In this document: piece after piece, positions 30,080-35,533 of the stretch | Layout of the letters: each line of letters begins with the position of its first letter | Numbering within the stretch: the stretch's first letter is position 1 | Origin: Candidatus Methylomirabilota bacterium | Lineage (GTDB): Bacteria; Methylomirabilota; Methylomirabilia; Rokubacteriales; CSP1-6 | Direction of reading: 5' to 3' | Assembly (NCBI GenBank): GCA_035764725.1 | Contig: DASTYT010000084.1 | Span: 1-35,533 of the forward strand | DNA: 35,533 bases | Made by a program: the position numbers and the translations under genes | Notes under the pieces: generated by a model | What the model was told of the DNA's origin: nothing | Seen by the model: the letters and a program-made list of their open reading frames with translations, nothing else | Databases searched by the model: none

Positions 30080-31336
30080 ATGCTCCAGCTCAAGCGGCTC
30101 ATCGCCCTGCTCCTGGTAGTCGTCATCGCCCTCTGGACCGGCACGGGCACCGTGACCGCGCAGCAGGGCGGCACCATCAAGATCATGTACACCGATCCTC
30201 TGTCCGGGCCGTTCGCCCAGGTGGGCGACCAGAACCTGCAACAGTTCAAGTACATCCTCGACTACATCAACGGGCGCGGCGGGGCCGTCGGCCGCAAGTT
30301 CGAGATCGTCTCCTTCGACAACAAGTCGCAGCCGTCCGAGGCGCTGCTCGCGCTCAAGGCGGCGACCGACCAGAACATGCCCATCATCATGCAGTGCTCG
30401 GGCTCGAACATCGCGGCCGCGCTCATCGAGGGCGTGGACAAGCACAACGAGCGCAACCCGAATAACCGCATCGTCTACGTCAACTGCGGCGCGGTGGCGA
30501 CTGAGCTCACCAACGAGAAGTGCAGCTACTGGCACTTCCGCATGGACGCGCACGTGGGGATGAAGGCCGAGACGATGGTGCGCGCCCTGCCCAAGGAGGT
30601 CACCAAGGTGTACCTCCTGAACCAGGACTACCTCTTCGGGCAGTCGGTGCAGCGCGATGTGAAGACCTTCCTCGGCAAGCTGAGGCCCGACGTGAAGGTG
30701 GTGGGGGACGAGCTGATCCCGCTGGGCAAGGTGAAGGACTTCTCGCCCTACGTGACCAAGATCAAGGCGTCGGGCGCGCAGGCGCTCCTCACCGGCAACT
30801 GGGGCCCGGACATGACGCTTCTGATCAAGAGCGGCATGGATTCCGGCCTCGACATGCGCTACTACACGATGTATGCGCATCTCGGCGGCGGCGCCACCGC
30901 GATCGGGCCCGCCGGCAACGGCAAGGTGCGCTCGGTCATGGCCTTCCACGAGAACATCGCGGTGGAGACGGGTAAGACCGACACCGAGGGCTGGACCAGG
31001 CAGTTCCGCTCCCAGCACGACTTCGACTTCTATGCGGGCGGCTTCCGCACCATCTTCGAGTTCTTGCAGGCGGCGATGAACAAGGCCGGTTCCACCGATC
31101 CCATCAAGTTCGCGGCGGCGCTCGAAGGTCTCACCATCACCGACATGCTCGGCCATCAGGTCACGATGCGGAAGGCCGACCATCAGATCCTCAGCGAGTA
31201 CTTCGTGGGTGTCTTCACCAAGGGCGTGAAGTACGACTCGGAGAAGACCGGGCTCGGCTGGAAGACCGAGGCCACCGTGCTGCCGAAGGACCTCGATCAG
31301 CCGAACACCTGCAACATGAAGCGGCCGGCGGCGTAG
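30080..31336 (+). CDS. Branched-chain-amino-acid-type ABC transporter substrate-binding protein (Liv operon 2)
   Basis: The 418-residue product has a Sec signal (MLQLKRLIALLLVVVIALWT, cleavage after TAQQ) and then IKIMYTDPLSGPFAQVGDQN, the type I periplasmic binding fold. The central region NRIVYVNCGAVATELTNEKC has two cysteines likely to be disulphide-bonded. AGGAGG lies just before ATG 30080. TACCCT (30017-30022) may be the -10 box in the divergent gap 29971-30079. It heads a second K-H-M-G-F importer. It differs from the operon 1 protein, so a different ligand is likely; similar proteins are often annotated for aromatic acids, amides or branched amino acids. Confidence 0.92.
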   Translation: MLQLKRLIALLLVVVIALWTGTGTVTAQQGGTIKIMYTDPLSGPFAQVGDQNLQQFKYILDYINGRGGAVGRKFEIVSFDNKSQPSEALLALKAATDQNMPIIMQCSGSNIAAALIEGVDKHNERNPNNRIVYVNCGAVATELTNEKCSYWHFRMDAHVGMKAETMVRALPKEVTKVYLLNQDYLFGQSVQRDVKTFLGKLRPDVKVVGDELIPLGKVKDFSPYVTKIKASGAQALLTGNWGPDMTLLIKSGMDSGLDMRYYTMYAHLGGGATAIGPAGNGKVRSVMAFHENIAVETGKTDTEGWTRQFRSQHDFDFYAGGFRTIFEFLQAAMNKAGSTDPIKFAAALEGLTITDMLGHQVTMRKADHQILSEYFVGVFTKGVKYDSEKTGLGWKTEATVLPKDLDQPNTCNMKRPAA

Positions 31337-31344
31337 CGCTCGTC

Positions 31345-31390
31345 CTTTCCCCCTGCCCCTCCGGGTCGCGCGGGGCGGGCAGGGGGAAAG
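31345..31390 (+). terminator. Intercistronic hairpin that may mask the livH ribosome binding site (Liv operon 2)
   Basis: CTTTCCCCCTGCCC (31345-31358) and GGGCAGGGGGAAAG (31377-31390) form a perfect 14-bp stem with an 18-base loop, 8 bases after the binding-protein stop. The right arm contains the only Shine-Dalgarno-like purines (GGGGGAAAGG) before livH ATG 31399. So the fold could both stabilise the upstream message and restrain livH translation. Confidence 0.6.
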
Positions 31391-31398
31391 GCTGCGAC

Positions 31399-32346
31399 AT
31401 GGAAGTCCTCCTCGTCTCGCTGCTCAACGGGCTCGTCTACGGCATGCTGCTCTTCATGCTGGCGAGCGGGCTCACGCTCATCTTCTCGATGATGGGCGTG
31501 CTCAACTTCGCCCACGCGAGCATGTACATGCTCGGCGCCTACTTCGCGTACTCGGTGAGCCGCGTGATCGGCTTCTGGCCCGCGCTGGTGATCGCGCCGA
31601 TCCTGTGCGGCGTGCTGGGGGCCCTCGTCGAGATGTACGCGCTCCGGCGCGTGCACCTGAACGGGCACATCGCCGAATTGCTCTTCACCGTGGGCCTGGC
31701 CTTCATCATCGAGAAGGGCGTGCAGATGGCGTGGGGCCTGCTCCCCGTGCCCTATCGCGTGCCCCCCGTCCTCGACCGCGCGCTGTTCCACGTCTACGGC
31801 TCCAACTTCCACGCCTATCGCGGCTTCATGCTGCTGATCTCGATCTTGATGTTCGTGGCCATCTGGCTCCTCCTGACGCGGACCCGCATCGGCCTCGTCA
31901 TCCAGGCCGCCCTCACCCATCCGGAGATGGTGGGCGCGCTGGGCCACAACGTGCCGCGCGTGTTCACGATCGTGTTCGCGGGAGGCTCGGTGCTGGCCGG
32001 CCTCGCGGGGGTCATCGGCGGCAACTACCTCGTCACCGAGCCGTCCATGGCCGCCACGATGGGGCCGATCGTCTTCGTGGTGGTGGTGTTCGGCGGGCTC
32101 GGCTCGCTCGCGGGCTGCTTCCTCGCCTCGCTGATCATGGGGCTGGTGCAGACGTACGCGGTGGTGCTCGACGTCTCGTTCGCTGATCTGCTCGCGCGCC
32201 TGGGTCTCAAGGTGACCTCGGCCACCCCGCTCGCCGAGGTGCTCACGATGCCGTTGCCCCGGGTGGGCGCGCTCCTGCCCTACCTCATGCTGATCCTCGT
32301 GCTGCTCATCAAGCCGCGCGGGCTCATGGGGACCCGCGACACATGA
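31399..32346 (+). CDS. livH: Branched-chain-amino-acid-type ABC permease LivH (operon 2)
   Basis: The 315-residue inner-membrane permease opens with LLNGLVYGMLLFMLASGLTL, IFSMMGVLNFAHASMYMLGA and has the EAA-like loop IQAALTHPEMVGALGHNVPR followed by VVVVFGGLGSLAGCFLASL. The C-terminus LLIKPRGLMGTRDT is typical. The hairpin 31345-31390 precedes it. Its stop overlaps ATG of livM. It forms the pore with LivM. Confidence 0.92.
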   Translation: MEVLLVSLLNGLVYGMLLFMLASGLTLIFSMMGVLNFAHASMYMLGAYFAYSVSRVIGFWPALVIAPILCGVLGALVEMYALRRVHLNGHIAELLFTVGLAFIIEKGVQMAWGLLPVPYRVPPVLDRALFHVYGSNFHAYRGFMLLISILMFVAIWLLLTRTRIGLVIQAALTHPEMVGALGHNVPRVFTIVFAGGSVLAGLAGVIGGNYLVTEPSMAATMGPIVFVVVVFGGLGSLAGCFLASLIMGLVQTYAVVLDVSFADLLARLGLKVTSATPLAEVLTMPLPRVGALLPYLMLILVLLIKPRGLMGTRDT

Positions 32347-33674
32347 GCGAAGGTGCGATCGGGACGGCGGCGCGCCCCGTCGCGGCCGAGGGCACCGCGG
32401 GGTTTCTTCGCCGCCAGTGGCCCTGGCTGCTTGCCCTGGCCATCGCGCTCGTCGTGCCCTGGTTCTCCTATGACTGGAGCACCGGACGCCACTCCGGCTT
32501 CATCGTCTCCATGCTCAGCCAGATCGGGATCTCCATCATCTTCGCGCTCAGCTACAACATGCTGATGGGCCAGGCGGGTCTCCTCTCCTTCGGCCACGCC
32601 GTGTTCCTGGGGCTCGGCGGCTACGTCACCGCGCACGTCCTCAACGCCACCAAGGGCGGATCCTTCCCACTGCCGCTTGAGCTTACCCCGCTGGCCGGGG
32701 CGCTGGGCGGCCTCGCCTTCGCCGTCGTGCTCGGCTACTTCGCCACCCAGCAGCGCGCGACCGCGTTTGCCATGATCACGCTCGGCATCGGCGAGCTCAT
32801 CACGTCCTGCGCGCTCATGTTCCAGACGTTCTTCGGCGGCGAGGGCGGGGTGAGCACGAACCGCATGACCGGTCATAGCCTCTTCGGGCTGGGCTACGGC
32901 GCGCCCATCCAGATCTACTACCTGATCGTTGTCTGGACGTCGCTGTCCGTGGTGGGCATGCTGCTCCTCACCCGCACTCCCCTCGGTCGCATGGTCAACG
33001 CGACCCGCGACAACTACGAGCGCGCGCAGTTCGTGGGCTACGACCCCCGCATGGTTCGCTTCTTTCAGTTCGCGCTGTCCGGTCTCTTCGCGGGGATCGC
33101 GGGCGCGCTCTACACGCTCACCTACGAGATCGTGACCTACGACACCGTGGCCGCCCCCATGTCGGCCAATGCGCTCCTCATGACCTACATCGGCGGGGTG
33201 GGTGTGTTCGCGGGGCCGGTAGTGGGCGCGGTGTTGATCGTGCTGCTCCAGAGCTGGGTCAGCTTGCTCTCCAATTCGTGGCTCGTGTACGCGGGGGTGC
33301 TTTTCATCCTCATGGTCACGTTCGCGCCCATGGGCCTCACCGGCCTGGTCCTCATGCATCAGCCCATCTGGCGCGCGGGGCGCATGAGGCGGCTCGTCGG
33401 CCCGTATCTCAGGCTGCTCGTGCCCGCGCTGCTCGTGGTCCTTGGGTTCATTCTTGCCGTCGAGCTGTGCTCGTTCCTGACCATCGGTGCCGCCCAGGGC
33501 AAGAGCTTCACGCTGTCGAAGGTCACCATCGATCCGCGCAGCGCCATGCCCTGGCTGATCGCGGGCGCCTTGCTCCTGGGCGGCGGCCTCTGGCTGCGTG
33601 GGGCCATGCGGGCCTTCGGCGCCGCCTGGAGCGCGGTGAGCGAGGACGTGAAGCGGGCGGAGCTTCGCGCATGA
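32343..33674 (+). CDS. livM: Branched-chain-amino-acid-type ABC permease LivM with C-terminal extension (operon 2)
   Basis: The 443-residue protein has the normal LivM core: SYNMLMGQAGLLSFGHAVFL (70-89), ATAFAMITLGIGELITSCAL, the EAA-like loop VNATRDNYERAQFVGYDPRM (218-237), GGVGVFAGPVVGAVLI and FAPMGLTGL (327-335). LivM normally ends soon after that point. Here about 105 more residues follow, with two further hydrophobic segments (about 355-380 and 402-418) separated by a polar stretch, and a charged tail. ATG 32343 overlaps the livH stop and its TGA overlaps livG. The extra part may be a domain for a partner or a lineage-specific addition; its role is unknown. Confidence 0.9.
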   Translation: MSEGAIGTAARPVAAEGTAGFLRRQWPWLLALAIALVVPWFSYDWSTGRHSGFIVSMLSQIGISIIFALSYNMLMGQAGLLSFGHAVFLGLGGYVTAHVLNATKGGSFPLPLELTPLAGALGGLAFAVVLGYFATQQRATAFAMITLGIGELITSCALMFQTFFGGEGGVSTNRMTGHSLFGLGYGAPIQIYYLIVVWTSLSVVGMLLLTRTPLGRMVNATRDNYERAQFVGYDPRMVRFFQFALSGLFAGIAGALYTLTYEIVTYDTVAAPMSANALLMTYIGGVGVFAGPVVGAVLIVLLQSWVSLLSNSWLVYAGVLFILMVTFAPMGLTGLVLMHQPIWRAGRMRRLVGPYLRLLVPALLVVLGFILAVELCSFLTIGAAQGKSFTLSKVTIDPRSAMPWLIAGALLLGGGLWLRGAMRAFGAAWSAVSEDVKRAELRA

Positions 33675-34429
33675 GCACCCCGGCGCTGCGGCTGACCGAC
33701 GTGAAGAAGAGCTTCGGCCCGACGGCGGTCATCATGGGCGTGAGCCTGGACGTCGTCGCCGGCTCGCGCCACGCCATCATCGGCCCCAACGGCGCGGGCA
33801 AGACCACGCTGTTCAACCTGATCAGCGGGCGCTTCCCCGTGACCAGCGGCACCATCGCGCTCAACGGCCGGCCCATCGACGGCCTCGCGCCGCACGAGAT
33901 CAACCGCCGCGGCCTCTCGCGGAGCTTCCAGGTGACCTCGATCTTCCCGCGCATGACGGTGTTCGAGAACATCCGCTGCGGGCTCCTCTGGTCGCGGGGC
34001 CACAAGTACTCGTTCTGGCAGCTCATGGGGGGCCAGCGCGCCCTCAACGAGGCGGCCGCGCAGCTCCTCGCCGACGTGCACCTGGAGGCGCGGCGCGACG
34101 TGCCCGCCGGGCTCCTGTCCTACGCCGAGCAGCGCGCGCTCGAGATCGGCATCACCATCGCGGGCGGCGCCGACACCATCCTCCTCGACGAGCCGACCGC
34201 CGGCATGAGCCGGAGCGAAGCCGACCACGCCGTCGCGCTGATCCGGCGGATCACCGCGGGTAAGACGCTCGTCATGGTCGAGCACGACATGAGCGTGGTG
34301 TTCAATCTCGCCGACGTGGTCACGGTGCTGGTGTACGGCCAGGTCATCGCCTCCGGCCCACCCGCGGAGATCCGCGCCAATCGCGCGGTGCAGGACGCCT
34401 ACCTGGGCGCGCCCGCGGAGGTCGCCTGA
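33671..34429 (+). CDS. livG: Branched-chain-amino-acid-type ABC ATPase LivG (operon 2)
   Basis: The 252-residue ATPase has Walker A GPNGAGKTT (38-46), the Q-loop context SRSFQVTSIFPRMTVFENIR, signature LSYAEQRALEIGITIA (149-164), Walker B ILLDEPTAGMS and the switch His in MVEHDM. The signature has Ala where LSxG is standard, a mild change seen directly in the sequence. ATG 33671 overlaps the livM stop. The gene ends in TGATG, sharing one base with livF. Confidence 0.9.
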   Translation: MSTPALRLTDVKKSFGPTAVIMGVSLDVVAGSRHAIIGPNGAGKTTLFNLISGRFPVTSGTIALNGRPIDGLAPHEINRRGLSRSFQVTSIFPRMTVFENIRCGLLWSRGHKYSFWQLMGGQRALNEAAAQLLADVHLEARRDVPAGLLSYAEQRALEIGITIAGGADTILLDEPTAGMSRSEADHAVALIRRITAGKTLVMVEHDMSVVFNLADVVTVLVYGQVIASGPPAEIRANRAVQDAYLGAPAEVA

Positions 34430-35124
34430 TGCTCTCGGTGCGTGACCTCCACGCCTTCTACGGCAAGAGCCACATCCTCCAGGGCGTGAACCTCGAGGTG
34501 AAGACCGGGGAGATCGTCAGCCTGCTCGGCCGGAACGGCGTCGGCCGCTCCACCACGTGCAAGGCGATCATGGGCCTCGTCGAGCCCGTCGGCGAGATCC
34601 TGTTCAAGGGGAAGAGCATCGCCGGGCTGCGCCCCGATCAGATCGCGCACGGGGGCATCGGCTACGTGCCGGAGGATCGCCAGATCTTCCCCACGCTGAC
34701 GGTGCGGCAGAACCTGGAGCTCGGGCTCAAGCGCGCTGGCAAGTTCGGCCGTTGGAGCTTCGACGACATGTTCGCGCTGTTCCCGCTTCTCCGGGACCGC
34801 CAGCGCAATCCGGCCGGCGTGCTCTCGGGCGGAGAGCAGCAGATGCTGACGATGGGCCGCACGCTCATGGGCGATCCGGAGCTCGTCATCATCGACGAGC
34901 CCACCGAGGGCCTGGCGCCCATGCTGGTGGTGCAGGTGGGCCAGTTCCTCGACGAGATCGCCCGCCGGGGGGTCTCGATCCTGCTCGTCGAGCAGAAGCT
35001 CACGATCGCGCTGAAGATCTCCCATCGCGTGTACGTGATGGGGCATGGGCACATCGTGTTCGAGGGCACGCCGGCCGATCTCGCCCGGAACGAGGCGGTA
35101 CGCCGCGAGAACCTGGAAGTCTAG
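34429..35124 (+). CDS. livF: Branched-chain-amino-acid-type ABC ATPase LivF with Arg in Walker A (operon 2)
   Basis: The 231-residue protein is a LivF homologue: YGKSHILQGVNLEVKTGEIV, YVPEDRQIFPTLTVRQNLEL, signature LSGGEQQMLTMGRTLM, Walker B LVIIDEPTEGLAP and LVEQKL. Walker A reads GRNGVGRST (34-42): the phosphate-binding lysine is replaced by Arg40 (codon CGC), although the rest of the site is intact. In operon 1 the corresponding residue is Lys45. An Arg can reduce or change ATP hydrolysis, so this dimer may have one weak site, with LivG as the active partner. ATG 34429 shares one base with the livG stop. Confidence 0.9.
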   Translation: MLSVRDLHAFYGKSHILQGVNLEVKTGEIVSLLGRNGVGRSTTCKAIMGLVEPVGEILFKGKSIAGLRPDQIAHGGIGYVPEDRQIFPTLTVRQNLELGLKRAGKFGRWSFDDMFALFPLLRDRQRNPAGVLSGGEQQMLTMGRTLMGDPELVIIDEPTEGLAPMLVVQVGQFLDEIARRGVSILLVEQKLTIALKISHRVYVMGHGHIVFEGTPADLARNEAVRRENLEV

Positions 35125-35142
35125 GATCGCCAGGACAGCCCC

Positions 35143-35301
35143 ATGGACCGCCGACGTCGCGGGAGCGCGCTCCTCCTGGCGGTCCCGGTGTTCGACAGTG
35201 CCACGCAGGAGATGGCCCGGCTCTTCGAGCACCGCGGCGCCGAGGCGCAGGCGTATTCCGGCCGTGATGTGAAGGACCTGCCGGTGCCCAGCGCGGGGTA
35301 G
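35143..35301 (+). CDS. Short hypothetical reading frame after livF
   Basis: ATG 35143 opens a 52-codon frame ending at TAG 35299-35301. The product starts MDRRRRGSALLLAVPVFDSA and continues TQEMARLFEHRGAEAQAYSG, ending in KDLPVPSAG. It is in the same frame as livF, 18 bases after its stop. I do not recognise a family. It may be a small protein, a remnant, or chance open sequence in GC-rich DNA. There is no convincing ribosome binding site. Confidence 0.3.
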   Translation: MDRRRRGSALLLAVPVFDSATQEMARLFEHRGAEAQAYSGRDVKDLPVPSAG

Positions 35302-35304
35302 ACT
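35299..35304 (+). promoter_or_regulatory. -10-like box for the PhyH-like gene
   Basis: TAGACT lies 6 bases before ATG 35311, overlapping the stop of the short frame. It predicts a leaderless transcript. No clear -35 box is visible. Confidence 0.35.
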
Positions 35305-35310
35305 CACCCA

Positions 35311-35533
35311 ATGCTCCGAGACCAGATCTTGAGCCTGCCGCCGCTGGTGCTGACCCAGCGGGAGCGTGAGCGGTACTTCGAGGACGGCTTCCTCGCGGTG
35401 CCGGGCTACGTCGGCGCCGAGTGGGTCGATCGGCTGCGCGCCGTCGTCGTCGCCAAGGTCGAGGAGTCGTGCGCGCTCACCGCCTCCGACGATCAGTTCG
35501 ACCTGGCCCCCGACCACACTGCTGCGAAGCCGA
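35311..35533 (+). CDS. Phytanoyl-CoA dioxygenase (PhyH)-like protein, N-terminal part (runs off window)
   Basis: ATG 35311 opens a frame that continues to the window end, giving 74 residues. LTQRERERYFEDGFLAVPGY followed by VGAEWVDRLRAVVVAKVEES is the typical N-terminus of PhyH-type Fe(II)/2-oxoglutarate dioxygenases (Y-x-x-D-G-F-L-x-V-x-G-x-V/L ... V-x-x-L-R). The metal-binding HxD...H residues would lie beyond the end. Members oxidise varied small molecules, so the substrate cannot be given. The call rests on the N-terminal pattern only. Confidence 0.65.
   Translation, partial: MLRDQILSLPPLVLTQRERERYFEDGFLAVPGYVGAEWVDRLRAVVVAKVEESCALTASDDQFDLAPDHTAAKP

Noticed and set aside
1..35533. CRISPR arrays, insertion sequences, prophage or integrase genes, riboswitches
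   Set aside because: I saw no regularly spaced repeats, transposase or phage motifs, target duplications or known riboswitch cores. All gaps between genes are shorter than about 170 bases.

Overview
This is a very GC-rich, gene-dense bacterial chromosome segment. Almost every gene is separated from its neighbour by a few bases, or overlaps it as ATGA/GTGA. It carries five ABC-type solute-binding proteins, two complete branched-chain-amino-acid-type (Liv/HAAT) importers, a carbohydrate-type ABC importer and a bacillithiol-type thiol operon. That style recalls uncultured soil or sediment lineages such as Candidatus Rokubacteria/Methylomirabilota. The assignment is an impression only: there is no rRNA or universal marker protein in the window. 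I see no prophage, insertion sequence, CRISPR array or canonical tRNA.

Layout. 1-144: the tail of a sugar-type ABC permease. 145-226: a tRNA-like fold. 227-1189: a Rho-type ATPase lacking the usual N-terminal RNA-binding domain, convergent with a PIG-L/LmbE deacetylase (1196-1987). A palindromic promoter separates that gene from an FAD monooxygenase coupled to a CPA1 Na+/H+ antiporter (2017-4823). Next come a small secreted protein (4832-5185) and a YcaQ-type glycosylase homologue (5305-6642) on the minus strand. 6747-13037 runs forward: an orphan solute-binding protein, a cupin, a carbohydrate-type ABC importer (binding protein plus two permeases, no ATPase) and a class III aminotransferase. 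A WD40 lipoprotein (13056-14147) faces it. 14313-20493 is Liv operon 1 (binding protein, LivH, M, G, F) with an M48 metalloprotease coupled to its end.

20629-27632 is a six-gene, translationally coupled operon: exported LmbE deacetylase with a glutamine-amidotransferase-like C-terminus, a 49-residue membrane protein, a sodium:solute symporter, a 258-residue protein that looks like a half-length BshC, BshB-type deacetylase and BshA-type glycosyltransferase. The last three would make bacillithiol (GlcNAc-malate, deacetylation, cysteine addition). The first three may import or recycle thiol-derived or amino-sugar compounds. A secreted DinB/YfiT-fold protein follows on the other strand; that fold includes bacillithiol S-transferases. 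I regard this as the most interesting system in the window, especially the compact BshC-like protein.

The right end holds a PF04392-type binding protein, a DUF4126 membrane protein, Liv operon 2 (30080-35124; its LivF has Arg instead of Lys in Walker A), a tiny reading frame and the start of a phytanoyl-CoA dioxygenase-like gene.

Three regulatory patterns recur: strong hairpins between the binding-protein gene and livH in both Liv operons; hairpins without T-tracts at all four convergent gene junctions; and -10-like boxes only 6-12 bases before several start codons, suggesting leaderless mRNAs. All promoter, terminator and functional calls come from reading the sequence and are untested.
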